From positions 153,271-217,270 of the forward strand of contig JACRDT010000042.1 of the NCBI GenBank assembly GCA_016212795.1: a stretch of DNA of 64,000 nucleotides, given 5' to 3'. The translations under genes and the position numbers were made by a program. Under the pieces are notes generated by a model that saw nothing but the letters and a program-made list of their open reading frames with translations, was not told the origin of the DNA and did no database searches. This document shows positions 31,660-41,090 of this stretch, piece after piece. This stretch comes from Elusimicrobiota bacterium (lineage in GTDB: Bacteria > Elusimicrobiota > Elusimicrobia > UBA1565 > UBA9628). Within the stretch, counting starts at the first letter, position 1, and the number at the start of each line of letters is the position of its first letter.

Positions 31660-33375
31660 CTAGGCGTCCCGGCCCTCGAGGGGGACGAGCTCGAAGAGCG
31701 TCTTGTCGATGGCGGCGTAGGTGGCGACGTCGTGGGCGATGGCCACGATGAGCACCTGGCTGCCGAGCCGGCCGATGGTCTCGAGGAGCCCGCGCTTGTT
31801 CTCGGTGTCCAGGCCGTTGGTCACCTCGTCGAGCACGAGGCAGTCCGACCGCTGGGCCAGCGCCCGGGCGATGGCCAGCCTCCTCTTCTCGCCGCCGGAG
31901 AACGAGCGTCCCGCCTCGGCGACCTCGGCGTCGAGGCCGCCGAGCTTCTGGACGAACTGGGCCGCGTCGGCGTCGGCCAGGTGCTTCCAGAGCTCCGAGT
32001 CCGAGAGCTTGCCCCAGGGGTCGAGGTTGTCCCGGACGGTGCCCCTGAAGAGCCGCACGTCCTGGGTGACGTAGCCGATGCGGGGGTGGAACCGGCGGGA
32101 GTCGTACTCCTTGCCCGAGGCGCCGACGTAGAGGATGACGCCCTCGGCCGGCTCGTAGATGCCCGAGATGAGGTTGGCCAGCGTGGTCTTGCCGGAGCCT
32201 GACGGCCCCGTGATGAGAAAGGTCGTCTTGCCCGGGATGCTCAGGTCGCGGCCCTTGAGCACGGCCCGGCCTTCGAAGCCGTAGCCGACGCTCTCGAGCC
32301 TGATGGCGGCGAGGGGCTCGGGCAGCGGCCTCTTGGCGCGCTCCGGCGGGATGGCGAGGAGCTTGAGGACCGGGTCGACCGACCCGGTCAGCCGGGTGAG
32401 GGTGCCGAGGGCGGCGATGAGGTAGTTGAGCTGGGAGATGGCTCGAAAGCCCAGGATGCCGACGCTGCCCAGGAGGCGGATCCTGCCCGTGACCCCGCTG
32501 CCCCGGAGGGTCTCGACGGCGTAATAGGCGGCCAGGACGCAGCACATCAGGATCGCGTTGAAGGCGGTCAGGACGCCTCCCAGCCAGGCGCTGTCGATCT
32601 CGGCGGAGGTCATCTCGCCCTGGCGCCTGATGCCGCTCTTGAGGTACGGCTCGGTCTCGCCGGCGGCCTTGATCTGGAAGAGCCCCTCGAGGCGTTCCGT
32701 GATGTCGGCGATGAAGCCCTGGCGCGATTGGACCAGGCGTCGGGAGAGCGCGATCTGCCAGGCGTAGGTGTACTTGAGGGCGGCCCAGGCCGGCAGGCCC
32801 ACCGCGGCCATGAGCAGGGTCATGCGCGGCTCGACCACGAAGGCCATGGCCGCGAGGATGAGGAAGGCGGCCAGGGCGTAGACGGCGCGCAGCGCGCTGA
32901 CCACGAACTTGGCGAAGGCGGCCGCCTCCTCGGTCAGGGAGCCCACCCAGCGGCCCACGTGCTCGGCCCGCATCGCGTCCCACCGGCCCTGCATCAGGTT
33001 CGCGAAGCAGGCCTCCTGGACCCCTTGGCGGATGAGGGCCTGGATGACCCCTTCCAGGGTGGAGAGCCCGATGGTCACGGCCACCCGGGCGGCGAAGACG
33101 GCGATGGTCGTCTTCAGGAGGAACGCCGGGTCCAAGGGCAGGCCGAGGCGCTGCAGCCACGGGTCGATCGACCCCGGGGAGGCGCCGGAGGCGAGCGGGG
33201 AGCCCTCGAACGTGAACACCCGGACCAGCATGAGCCAGCTCGCCCCGTCGAGCACGGCGCTCAGGGGGATCAGGACATAGTAGGCCGCGACGTAGGTCCA
33301 CATCCGCCGGGTGCTCAAGGAGCAGGACCGCAGGATGCCCATGGTCTCGCCGAGCCGCCATGATCGGGCGCTCAT
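31660..33375 (-). CDS. ABC exporter, membrane and ATPase domains fused
   Basis: 571 residues. Six-helix membrane domain (about 25-330) followed by an ATPase: Walker A GPSGSGKTTL, Q-loop GYVTQDVRLFRG, signature FSGGEKRRLAIARAL, Walker B CLVLDEVTNGLD and H-loop IAIAHD. The H-loop reads VAIAHDV, as in other exporters. MsbA/PglK-type half transporters flip lipid-linked sugars or lipids, which fits the glycan locus, and this one works as a homodimer in principle. With a Wzx-like flippase also present, the locus may handle two different lipid-linked products. ATG 33375 overlaps the legC stop by 4 bases. Confidence 0.85.
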   Translation of the reverse strand: MSARSWRLGETMGILRSCSLSTRRMWTYVAAYYVLIPLSAVLDGASWLMLVRVFTFEGSPLASGASPGSIDPWLQRLGLPLDPAFLLKTTIAVFAARVAVTIGLSTLEGVIQALIRQGVQEACFANLMQGRWDAMRAEHVGRWVGSLTEEAAAFAKFVVSALRAVYALAAFLILAAMAFVVEPRMTLLMAAVGLPAWAALKYTYAWQIALSRRLVQSRQGFIADITERLEGLFQIKAAGETEPYLKSGIRRQGEMTSAEIDSAWLGGVLTAFNAILMCCVLAAYYAVETLRGSGVTGRIRLLGSVGILGFRAISQLNYLIAALGTLTRLTGSVDPVLKLLAIPPERAKRPLPEPLAAIRLESVGYGFEGRAVLKGRDLSIPGKTTFLITGPSGSGKTTLANLISGIYEPAEGVILYVGASGKEYDSRRFHPRIGYVTQDVRLFRGTVRDNLDPWGKLSDSELWKHLADADAAQFVQKLGGLDAEVAEAGRSFSGGEKRRLAIARALAQRSDCLVLDEVTNGLDTENKRGLLETIGRLGSQVLIVAIAHDVATYAAIDKTLFELVPLEGRDA

Positions 33376-34559
33376 GGGCAGCTCGAGAGGACCCGGGCCA
33401 CGGCCTCGACGTCCCGCCTCGTCATGTTCGCGCTCGACGGAAGGGTGACGGTGGCGCGCCAGAGCGAGTCGGTCACGGGCAGGGTGCCCGCCGTGAGCGG
33501 CGGCTTGAAGATGGGCTGCCGGTGGCAGGGCGTCCACAGCGGCCTGGACTCGATGCCCGCGGCGGCCAGCCCCGCCATGATGCGCCGGGCGCGGTCCCGG
33601 GAGCCGGCGAAGACGGCGTTGAGCCAGAAGTTGCTCCGGGCCCCGTCCGGTTCCCACCGGAAGGCCAGGTCCGTCCCGGCCAGAGCCGAAGCGTACCACC
33701 GCGCCACGCGGCGCTTTCTCTTGACGAAGCCGTCGAGCTGCTCGAGTTGGGCGAGGCCCAGGGCCGCGTTGATGCCGGGCAGCCTGTAGTTGTAGCCGAG
33801 CCTGTCGTGGACGTAGGCGACGGGGTCCTTCTTGGCTTGCGTGGAGAGGTGCCGCAGCCGGGCGGCCGTCGCGGCGTCGTCGGTGACGACCATCCCGCCG
33901 CCGCCGGTCGTGATGATCTTGTTGCCGTTGAAGCTGAGCGCCCCCGCGAGGCCGAAGGTCCCGGCGGCCCGGCCCTGGAAGGTCGAGCCGAGGCTCTCCG
34001 TGGCGTCCTCCACGACGGGGATGCGCCAGCGCCCGCAGACCTCGAGGAGGCGGTCCAGGCGCGGGGGGTGGCCGAGGACGTGGACCGGGAGGCAGGCGGC
34101 GACGCGCCTGCCCGTGTCGCGGTGCCAGCAGGCGCCGCGGCGCACCCGGGCCTTGCGCGACAGGTAGTCCTGGAGGACGACCGGGTCCAGCCCCATCGTG
34201 GAGGGGTCGGCGTCCACGAAGCGCGGCCGCGCGCCCAGGTAGGCCGCGCTGTTGGCCGTGGCGATGAAGGTCAGCGACGGCGCCAGGACCTCGCAGCCCG
34301 CTTCCACGCCGGCCGCTTCGAGGGCCAGGTGGAGGGCGGCGGTGCCGTTGACCACGGCGACGGCGTGCCGGACCCCGAGCCGGGACGCGACCGCGGCCTC
34401 GAAGCGCTCGACGAACGCCGCCCCGGTCGACACCCAGGTGCTGTCCAGGCACCGCTTGACGTAGCGCCACTCGTTGCCGCCGAAGACCGGCTCGTGCAGG
34501 GGCAGGAGGACCTTCTTCATGGGAAGCTGGCCCCCCATTGTAGCAAGTTCGGCCTTCAT
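33372..34559 (-). CDS. legC: LegC-like PLP-dependent sugar aminotransferase (DegT/DnrJ/EryC1)
   Basis: 395 residues. LPLHEPVFGGNEWRYVKRCL and DSTWVSTGAAFVERFE match LegC N-termini. PLP features: VNGTAALHLALEA, PSLTFIATANS, VVEDATESLGS (Asp contacting the pyridine N) and SFNGNKIITTGGGGM with the Schiff-base lysine; the SFNGNK form is typical of the LegC (NHT_00031) group. It would aminate the 4-keto sugar made by LegB. ATG 34559 is coupled to the upstream stop (ATGA), like the other joins in this operon; ATG 34520 just before LLPLHEP is an alternative start. Confidence 0.8.
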   Translation of the reverse strand: MKAELATMGGQLPMKKVLLPLHEPVFGGNEWRYVKRCLDSTWVSTGAAFVERFEAAVASRLGVRHAVAVVNGTAALHLALEAAGVEAGCEVLAPSLTFIATANSAAYLGARPRFVDADPSTMGLDPVVLQDYLSRKARVRRGACWHRDTGRRVAACLPVHVLGHPPRLDRLLEVCGRWRIPVVEDATESLGSTFQGRAAGTFGLAGALSFNGNKIITTGGGGMVVTDDAATAARLRHLSTQAKKDPVAYVHDRLGYNYRLPGINAALGLAQLEQLDGFVKRKRRVARWYASALAGTDLAFRWEPDGARSNFWLNAVFAGSRDRARRIMAGLAAAGIESRPLWTPCHRQPIFKPPLTAGTLPVTDSLWRATVTLPSSANMTRRDVEAVARVLSSCP

Positions 34560-35965
34560 CCCGAGGCCAGGGGCTTCAAGAAGGAGACGATGCGCTCGGA
34601 CACCTTGCCGTCGAAAGCGAGATGCCTGGCCCGGGCCGACTCGGGGATGTCCGCGATGTCGGCCGCCAGCAGCTCCGAGACCCGCGCCTCGAAGAGGTCG
34701 TAGTCCGCCTTCGCGTCGCAGAGCTGGAACCTCGGGTCGGGGCAGATGTTCTCCACGGGGTCTCCGGTATAATTGACGAACAGGGTCTTGAGCCCCCGGC
34801 GGAGGAAGAACGCTTCGAAGCCGCAGGTGGACGCGAAGGTGACCGCCAGCTTCGACAGGAAGAGGTTCTGGTAGACCTCGCCCGCGCCCTTGTTGTCGAG
34901 GATGACGACCCCGGGCCCGAGGTGGCGCCTCGCCTTCTCCACGGTGGCGTCCTTCGCGGCGGGCGCGGCGTAGTGCCTGAGCTGGTAGGCGATGCGATAG
35001 GCCGGCCGGCGCCTCTTGAGCTCGCCGGCGTTGATCAGGAGCTTCTCCATGGCCGAGGCGTATCTCGGCGTGAGGTCGTCCGGGTCCAGCCCCTGGTCGA
35101 TGACCAGGAGGTCGTAGAGCGCGGGCGCCGCGGAGCGGCGGAGGGCCTCGATCGGGGCGTGGTGGCTGTTGAGGGTGAGGCTCCCGACCGGCACGACCCG
35201 GCCGATCCGGCTGCCCATCTCCTGGACGAGCGGGCCGACATAGGCGCCGAAGGCGAGGTAGCAGTCCGCCATCCCGTAGTAGGCCGCCAGGTTCATGCCG
35301 CCCCGCTCGGCGTTCTGGATGAGGACGAGGCTGCCGGCGCAGTGCCGCTTGAACCCCAGGTAACGGCACGGGTGGTTGGTCTCGTCGGAGTAGGTGATGA
35401 AGTGGCGGCAGGGATAGCGATGGAAATGCCCCTCCATGACGGCGAAGATGCCCATGGCCCTGCGGAACGCCCCCAGCAGGTCCGTGCCATGGCGACGGGA
35501 GAGCCGCCACAGCGCCGGGATCCACCAGGGGCTCCCGAACAGGAAGAGCAGGCTCCTGGGGGAGATGCTGCTCGAGATAGGCCGCGTGGCGCCGGGATCG
35601 GGGAAGGGGAGGCGGCTCGGGGCGATGCGCTTGGCGCCGTCGAGCCCCGCATAGATGGGAGCGAGGAATCTCTGGAAATGAGCCGGGTCAACGGTCTCCA
35701 GCTGGAAATCGACCCGGGGCTCTCCACGCCAGAGCCAGGACTTCGAGATCAGATAGTAGAACGGGTGGGCCAGCAGCCGCGCGGCCGCCCGCGACAGGCT
35801 GGGGCGCTCTTGGTGGGCGCCTGGAAGGCCTTCGCAGTACAGCTTGCGGACGAGGAAGTCCAGGTCCTGCCCCCGGCACCCGACGAACCAGCCCAGGTAC
35901 CGGAAGACCCACGCCGAGCCGTGCAGGCGGGAGAAGGATTCCGCGTCTTGGGTGAAGGTCGCCAT
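34556..35965 (-). CDS. Putative surface-carbohydrate GT-B-like transferase
   Basis: 469 residues, first gene of the leftward operon. No domain can be named with certainty. The C-terminal half has LVIDQGLDPDD, VTFASTCGFEAFFLRRGLKT and NYTGDPVENICPDPRF, reminiscent of the CDP-glycerol/LIC13165-like surface-carbohydrate proteins, where a donor-binding segment follows a TST-type loop. The middle has ERGGMNLAAYYGMADCYLAFG. Soluble, without a signal peptide. Context (legC, ABC exporter, GT2) supports a glycan-building role. Confidence 0.5.
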   Translation of the reverse strand: MATFTQDAESFSRLHGSAWVFRYLGWFVGCRGQDLDFLVRKLYCEGLPGAHQERPSLSRAAARLLAHPFYYLISKSWLWRGEPRVDFQLETVDPAHFQRFLAPIYAGLDGAKRIAPSRLPFPDPGATRPISSSISPRSLLFLFGSPWWIPALWRLSRRHGTDLLGAFRRAMGIFAVMEGHFHRYPCRHFITYSDETNHPCRYLGFKRHCAGSLVLIQNAERGGMNLAAYYGMADCYLAFGAYVGPLVQEMGSRIGRVVPVGSLTLNSHHAPIEALRRSAAPALYDLLVIDQGLDPDDLTPRYASAMEKLLINAGELKRRRPAYRIAYQLRHYAAPAAKDATVEKARRHLGPGVVILDNKGAGEVYQNLFLSKLAVTFASTCGFEAFFLRRGLKTLFVNYTGDPVENICPDPRFQLCDAKADYDLFEARVSELLAADIADIPESARARHLAFDGKVSERIVSFLKPLASG

Positions 35966-36166
35966 CGTTAGCTCGCCCTGACTCGGCTGGCGCGCTCGCC
36001 GAGCCGGCGTCCCGGCGGGACGGCGGCTCCTTGGCTCGAGGAAGCAACAGATTGAACATCATGTCGGGCCTGGGGGTCAATGCGCGTCCCCGAGGCGTCA
36101 ATCGCCTGGACGATGTCGTACGAATATTTTAGACTATGGTGCGGCGGCTCCGTGTCGCGGCCCACC

Positions 36167-36535
36167 ATGGTCGATCCCGAGAGAGCGTACCACGCCGTCT
36201 GCCAGTGCGTGGAAGAGATCAACAGGCAGCTGCCGCCGGAGCGGCGCCTCGCCCTCTCCCCGGAGGCCATCCTGGTCGGCGAGGGGGGAACGCTCGACTC
36301 CCTGAGCATCGTCAGCCTGCTGGTGGCGGTCGAGGAGAGGATGGCGGACCTGTTCGGGGTCCGGTGCTCTCTCTTGGACGAAGGATTGTCGGCCGACGGC
36401 GAGAGCCCTCTGCGCACGCTCGGGGGGCTGGCGTCCTGGCTCGCCGGCCGTCCGCGCCGGGGGGGCCCAGACGTCCTTCGGACGCCGCCCCCGGCACGGG
36501 CGGAGGCGGAACCCGGCCGTCCGCTCCCGCCATGA
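36167..36535 (+). CDS. Acyl carrier protein
   Basis: 122 residues. A four-helix carrier domain occupies about 5-90, with the phosphopantetheine serine in GGTLDSLSIVSLLVAVEE (DSL motif near residue 47). The last 30 residues form a Pro/Arg-rich tail. It is coupled by ATGA overlap to an FkbH-like gene, so it should carry the group made by that enzyme, such as a glyceryl thioester. The ATG at 36167 was chosen because earlier in-frame codons are not carrier-like. It starts the rightward four-gene operon. Confidence 0.78.
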   Translation: MVDPERAYHAVCQCVEEINRQLPPERRLALSPEAILVGEGGTLDSLSIVSLLVAVEERMADLFGVRCSLLDEGLSADGESPLRTLGGLASWLAGRPRRGGPDVLRTPPPARAEAEPGRPLPP

Positions 36536-38271
36536 CGGCCCGGCTGGCGCTGGTCTCCGATTTCAACATCGAGCTGCTCGGCCGCTACCTGACGCAGGGG
36601 CACCCCGCCGCGGGTCTTGCGGTCGAGGCGGTCCCGTTGGCCCAGGCCCTGGCCGACGAGGGCAAGCTCGGCGCGGTCGAGGCCGGAGGCCGAGCGTCCG
36701 AGGCGCCCTCGGGGACGGCGTTGGCGGCCGCGGGCGGCGACGGGGGCGACGCCGTGGTCTGGACGCGGCCGGAGGGCGTCGTCGCGTCCTTCGCCAAGGC
36801 CCTGGAGTTCTGCCCCGTGCCCGCTGACGCCTGTTTGGCCGAGGTGGACGCTTTCGCCGAGGCGGTCCTGCGGTTCGCCGGCCGCCGGCGGCACTGCCTG
36901 GTGGCCTCCTGGGCGATGCCGCCCGGGCACCGGGGCTACGGCCCGCTCGACTGGCGTCCCGGGCTGGGGCTGGCGGCGCTGCTGGCCAGGATGAACCTGC
37001 GCCTCGCCGAGCGTCTGGCGCCGGCGGGCAACGTCCTGGTGCTCGATGCCGACCGCTGGCTGCGCGCCTCGGCGAAGGCGGCGGCTCCCAAGATGTGGTT
37101 CGCCGCTAAGGTGCCCTACGCCAACGCGGTCTTCCAGGAGGCCGCGGCGGACATCGCGGCCGCGCTCCAGGCCCTGGCCGGGCGGTCCCGCCGCCTCATC
37201 GTCGTCGACCTCGACAACATGCTCTGGGGGGGGGTCGTCGGGGAGACCGGCTGGAAAGGCATCCGCCTCGGCGGGCACGACCATGTCGGGGAGGCGCACC
37301 AGGCCTTCCAGCGCGCCCTGAAGGCCCTGGCCAGCCGGGGGGTCCAGCTCGCCGTCGCCAGCAAGAACGAGGAGGCCGTGGCCCTCGAAGCCATCGACGC
37401 CCATCCGGAGATGGTCCTGCGGCGGTCCGACCTCGCCGGCTGGCGCATCGACTGGCGCGACAAGGCCCGAAACATCGTCGACCTGGCGGCCGAGCTCCGG
37501 CTCGGGCTCGACGCCGTGGTCTTCCTCGACGATGATCGCGCCGAGCGAGAGCGCGTGCGCTCCGCGCTGGCCGACGTCCTGGTCCCCGAGTGGCCGGAGG
37601 ACCCCAGCCAATACGTCCAGGCCTTGTGGGCGCTCCGCTGCTTCGACGCGGCGGCGCTCAGCGAGGAGGACCGCCGGCGCGGCGCCATGTACGAGGCCGA
37701 GCGCTCCCGCCGCCAGGACCTGGCCGCGATCGGCTCCGTCGAGGACTGGCTGGCCGGGCTCGGGACCACGGTCACGGTCGAGCCCGTCGACCCGCGCCAG
37801 CTCGTCCGGGTGGCGCAGCTGTTCAACAAGACCAACCAGCTGAACCTCTCGACCCGCCGGCTGTCGGAGGCCGAGATCGCCGCCTGGGGCGCCGCCCCCG
37901 GGCGCTGCCTGCTGACGCTGCGCGTCCGCGACCGTTTCGGCGACATGGGGCTGACGGGCATCCTGGGGCTCGAGGCCGCGGGCGACGAGGCGCGCGTGGC
38001 CGATTTCCTCATGAGCTGCCGCGTGATGGGCCGGAAGGTGGAGGAGGCCATGCTCCATCTGGCGGTCGAGGAGGCCCGCCGCCGCGGCGCCCGGCGGTTG
38101 GTCGCGCGCTACCTGCCGACGGAGCGCAACCTGCCGACCCTGCGGATGCTGCGGGCGAGCGGCTTGGCCGAGCCGGAGGCGAACGTGTTCGTCTGGGACT
38201 GCGGCCGGCCCTACCCCCTGCCCCCCGCCGTCGCGCTGCGGCCGTCCCCCGGCCGCGTGGGCCCGGCCTGA
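36532..38271 (+). CDS. FkbH-like HAD-IIIC enzyme with N-terminal SGNH-like and C-terminal GNAT-like regions
   Basis: 579 residues. About 1-200 resembles the SGNH-like N-terminal part of FkbH proteins. The HAD core starts with LIVVDLDNMLWGGVVGETGW (near 220); the usual DxDNTLWGG has Thr, here Met. VQLAVASKNEEAVA, FLDDDRAERERV and RVAQLFNKTNQLNLSTRRL are hallmark FkbH segments. About 420-560 is a GNAT-like region with DRFGDMGLTGILGLE. FkbH proteins load phosphoglycerate as a glyceryl unit onto an ACP; the ACP gene overlaps it upstream. Likely makes an ACP-bound precursor for glycan decoration. Confidence 0.82.
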   Translation: MTARLALVSDFNIELLGRYLTQGHPAAGLAVEAVPLAQALADEGKLGAVEAGGRASEAPSGTALAAAGGDGGDAVVWTRPEGVVASFAKALEFCPVPADACLAEVDAFAEAVLRFAGRRRHCLVASWAMPPGHRGYGPLDWRPGLGLAALLARMNLRLAERLAPAGNVLVLDADRWLRASAKAAAPKMWFAAKVPYANAVFQEAAADIAAALQALAGRSRRLIVVDLDNMLWGGVVGETGWKGIRLGGHDHVGEAHQAFQRALKALASRGVQLAVASKNEEAVALEAIDAHPEMVLRRSDLAGWRIDWRDKARNIVDLAAELRLGLDAVVFLDDDRAERERVRSALADVLVPEWPEDPSQYVQALWALRCFDAAALSEEDRRRGAMYEAERSRRQDLAAIGSVEDWLAGLGTTVTVEPVDPRQLVRVAQLFNKTNQLNLSTRRLSEAEIAAWGAAPGRCLLTLRVRDRFGDMGLTGILGLEAAGDEARVADFLMSCRVMGRKVEEAMLHLAVEEARRRGARRLVARYLPTERNLPTLRMLRASGLAEPEANVFVWDCGRPYPLPPAVALRPSPGRVGPA

Positions 38272-39344
38272 TGGTCGCCGTCCGGCTCTGCCGTCTCGAC
38301 GAGATCGGCGCGGTGATGGCGTTCCTGCACCGCCATTGGTCGGCCGACCACGTCCTGTCCTGGCACCGTCCGCTGATGGACTGGCAGCATCGCGACACCG
38401 CTCATCCGGACCGCTACAACTGGGTGGTGGCCGAGCGCGGCGGCGACGTGATCGGCGTCCTGGGGTTCATCCCCACCCGCCACTACGACCCCGCGCTCGG
38501 CGACCGGAGCCTCCTCTGGCTCTCGCTCTGGAAAGTCCGCGACGACGCGGGCGTGGCGGGCTTGGGGCTCCGGCTGCTCAAGACCCTGGCGGCCGTCGAG
38601 CCGCACGCCGCCATCGGCGTGCTGGGCATCGGCTCCCCGCTCTCCTCCCTCTATCGCGCCCTGGGCTACGAGGTCGGCGCCCTGAGGCAGCACGCGGTGT
38701 TCAACCTCCGCCTCCCCCGCCGCCTGGCCGCCGCGCCGCCCGGCCAGCCTCTCGCGACGCCGCGGCCGGGCGATGCCGTGTTCCGGCGGCTGGACCGGGA
38801 TTCCATCGGCGACGCCTGCGCCGGCCTGGACGTCCCGGGGAACGCCCTGCCGCGGAAGACGCCGCTCTACTTCCGGCGCCGGTACCTGGAGCACCCCGTC
38901 TATCGCTACGACGTCCGCCTGGTCGAGGTCGCCGGCCGTCCCGCGGGGCTGGCGGCGCTTCGGCTCGCGGAGCACGAGGGCGCCCGGGCCCTGCGGATCG
39001 TGGATTTCATGGGGCCCTCGGGCGTCTGGTCGCGCTGCGGCTCGGCCGTCGCCGCGGTCATGGAGGAGACGGGAGCGGAGTACGCGGACATCCTGGAGTA
39101 CGGCCTCGACGCCGCGGACCTGCGGGCCGCCGGGTTCGCGCTCGTGGAACCCGCCGGGCCGCTGGTGGTGCCCAACCACTTCGAGCCGTTCGTGCCCCGC
39201 AACGTGCGGGTCGAATTCGCCGTCTCGCGGCCGGCCGGCCGCCCGTTCGTGCTGTTCCGGGGGGACGGCGACCAGGACCGTCCCAACAGGGTCGCCCGGA
39301 GCGACGCGGCGGCCGTCGAGTCCTCGAGACCAGGAGAGCCATGA
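38271..39344 (+). CDS. GNAT-like acyltransferase
   Basis: 357 residues. Residues 1-150 show an N-acetyltransferase pattern: AERGGDVIGVLGFIPTRHYD and AGLGLRLLKTLAAVEP, the latter resembling the CoA or ACP-binding loop. A second, less clear GNAT-like half follows (about 180-330) with VEVAGRPAGLAALRLAEHEG. It may transfer the FkbH-derived group or an acetyl group to the sugar. The ATG overlaps the FkbH stop by one base (TGATG) and its own stop overlaps the methyltransferase start, so the four genes form one unit. Confidence 0.68.
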   Translation: MVAVRLCRLDEIGAVMAFLHRHWSADHVLSWHRPLMDWQHRDTAHPDRYNWVVAERGGDVIGVLGFIPTRHYDPALGDRSLLWLSLWKVRDDAGVAGLGLRLLKTLAAVEPHAAIGVLGIGSPLSSLYRALGYEVGALRQHAVFNLRLPRRLAAAPPGQPLATPRPGDAVFRRLDRDSIGDACAGLDVPGNALPRKTPLYFRRRYLEHPVYRYDVRLVEVAGRPAGLAALRLAEHEGARALRIVDFMGPSGVWSRCGSAVAAVMEETGAEYADILEYGLDAADLRAAGFALVEPAGPLVVPNHFEPFVPRNVRVEFAVSRPAGRPFVLFRGDGDQDRPNRVARSDAAAVESSRPGEP

Positions 39345-40099
39345 TGAAGTCCGATAAGTGGGACAGGTTCTACTCGCTGAACGTCGGGAGCATGTGGTGG
39401 CCCGACGAGGGCGTGGTGCGGTTCGTCGCGAGGTATCTCCGCAAGAGACTGGGCATCAGCCGGTACGGCGAGAGGCGCCGCGTCAGGAGGATCCTGGACG
39501 CCGGGTGCGGGATCGGGAGGCATGTCGGCTTCTTCGCTGAGCAGGGGCTCGACGCCTGCGGCGTCGACCTCTCCCCCGACGCCGTCGGGGTCGCCAAGCG
39601 CTGGCTGCGCCGCCGGGGGCTGAAGGCGGACGTCGGGGTCGCCGATCTCGCCAGGCTCCCGTTCCCCGACGGGCACTTCGACGCGGTGGTCTCCTTCGGC
39701 GTGCTGGACCACATCCCTTTCCCCGACGCCAAGCGGATCGTGGGCGAACTCTCCCGGGTCCTGGCCGGAGGCGGCTACCTGTACCTCGCGCTGTGCTCCA
39801 CCCGGGATGCCGACTGCGGCAGGGGCGAGAAGACGATGAAGAACACGTACGTCATCCAGGAAGGATGCGAGAAGGGGATGATCCAGCACTATTTCAGCCG
39901 GGGGGAGCTCAGGGAGCTGTTCGCGGGATTCAAGGTCTTCGACGTGGAGCTCCACGAGACGGTGTTCCCCAAGGCGTTCACGATCGACAAGTTCACCCTG
40001 CAGAGCGAGCGGGGGACCAAGAAATACCTCGACCTGGCCAAGGGGCTGGACCTGGGCCTGAGGGTCTCCCGCTGGCACATCGCCGCGGAGAAAGCGTAG
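39341..40099 (+). CDS. Class I SAM-dependent methyltransferase
   Basis: 252 residues. Motif I is ILDAGCGIGRHVGFFAEQGL, then GVDLSPDAVGVAKRWL, VADLARLPFPDGHFDAVVSF and LSRVLAGGGYLYLAL, a Methyltransf_11/25-type core. The C-terminal third (YFSRGELRELFAGFKVFDVE) may bind the sugar. CAGGAG 4 bases upstream is a good ribosome-binding site, in addition to the ATGA overlap with the GNAT gene. Likely methylates the same sugar decorated by the upstream ACP-dependent enzymes. Confidence 0.85.
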   Translation: MMKSDKWDRFYSLNVGSMWWPDEGVVRFVARYLRKRLGISRYGERRRVRRILDAGCGIGRHVGFFAEQGLDACGVDLSPDAVGVAKRWLRRRGLKADVGVADLARLPFPDGHFDAVVSFGVLDHIPFPDAKRIVGELSRVLAGGGYLYLALCSTRDADCGRGEKTMKNTYVIQEGCEKGMIQHYFSRGELRELFAGFKVFDVELHETVFPKAFTIDKFTLQSERGTKKYLDLAKGLDLGLRVSRWHIAAEKA

Positions 40100-40108
40100 C
40101 CCTCACGG

Positions 40109-41056
40109 TCAGCGCATCATCGCGAGGATGTCGGCGGGGTCGATGCGGGGCTGCTCCAGGTCGCCGCGGGAGGCCACCTCCTCCATGTCGGCGCGAAATC
40201 CCAGTCGGATGCCCAGCCCGGCCAGGATGCGCAGGGTCTCGCCGTTGTAGGAGTTGCACGGGTGCGACACGGTCGTGGGCGCTTCGGCCAGCACGCGGCG
40301 CAGATGCTCGATGTTGACGCGGTACTCGCTTTCTTGGCGCTCGGGGCTGAGCTCGGCTAGCCGCATGGGATGGGAATGGGAGTGGAGGCCGATGACATGG
40401 CCCTCCCCATGCAGGCGCCGCAGGCAGTCCTCGTCCATCCAGAGGTCCTTGGCGGCGGCCTCCACGCGAAACCCCGAGGCGGCCATCATCGCGTCCATCA
40501 AGCCGCGATACCGGTCCGGGCCCAGGACGTCGTCCCTGATGAACCGGAACCGGCGGTCCTCGTCGGTGTAGAAGGCGTACTCCTTGAAGTACTCCTTGGC
40601 GTTGAATCCCGACAGGGCCCGGGCCAGGATGTCCCCGTGGGCCGAGCGGGCCGCGAACCTCTCGAAGTCGGCGTAGAAGTCGTTGACGTGGCGGAACGCC
40701 GTGTTGCGGTAGAGGCGGTAGATCTCCAGAGGCTCGATGCGGCCTTCCACGACCGACGTGTAGACGAACCAGAGCCCCGTCAGCCCCAGGTCCCTCATCG
40801 CCGGGTAGGCGACGTCGTATTGGCAGCGGAGGTTGTCGTCGAAGGTCAGGCAGAGGTCGTCCGGGCGCAGCGAGCGGCTCAGCGCCCTGGCCACCCATTC
40901 CTTCGCGGGCAGGATGCGCTCTTGCCCCACGAAGCCGATGATCGCCCGGAACTGCTCGGCCGCGAGGGAGCCCTGGCCGCGAGGGTGCCGGCCGTCATGG
41001 AAATAGTGGAACATCAGCCCATGAGCGCGACTCGTCGGATACCGGTTCCCCGCCAT
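40109..41056 (-). CDS. Polysaccharide deacetylase (NodB-fold)
   Basis: 315 residues. NodB homology: LCLTFDDNLRCQYDVAYPAM (catalytic DD near residue 65) and IGLHSHSHPMRLAEL (HxxxH metal ligands). FHYFHDGRHPRGQGSL near the N-terminus resembles deacetylases of surface sugars. No signal peptide is visible, so a cytoplasmic role on a nucleotide or lipid-linked sugar is possible. The ATG at 41056 lies 8 bases after TAGAAT with no ribosome-binding site. It converges with the methyltransferase gene. Confidence 0.8.
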   Translation of the reverse strand: MAGNRYPTSRAHGLMFHYFHDGRHPRGQGSLAAEQFRAIIGFVGQERILPAKEWVARALSRSLRPDDLCLTFDDNLRCQYDVAYPAMRDLGLTGLWFVYTSVVEGRIEPLEIYRLYRNTAFRHVNDFYADFERFAARSAHGDILARALSGFNAKEYFKEYAFYTDEDRRFRFIRDDVLGPDRYRGLMDAMMAASGFRVEAAAKDLWMDEDCLRRLHGEGHVIGLHSHSHPMRLAELSPERQESEYRVNIEHLRRVLAEAPTTVSHPCNSYNGETLRILAGLGIRLGFRADMEEVASRGDLEQPRIDPADILAMMR

Positions 41057-41090
41057 CGTGCGGGATTCTAACAATTGTCGCCTCCCGGCT

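Noticed and set aside
36136..36531. Upstream extension of the FkbH gene overlapping the whole ACP gene
   Set aside because: The extra sequence is an out-of-frame reading of the ACP gene; the ATGA overlap at 36532 is a far better start.
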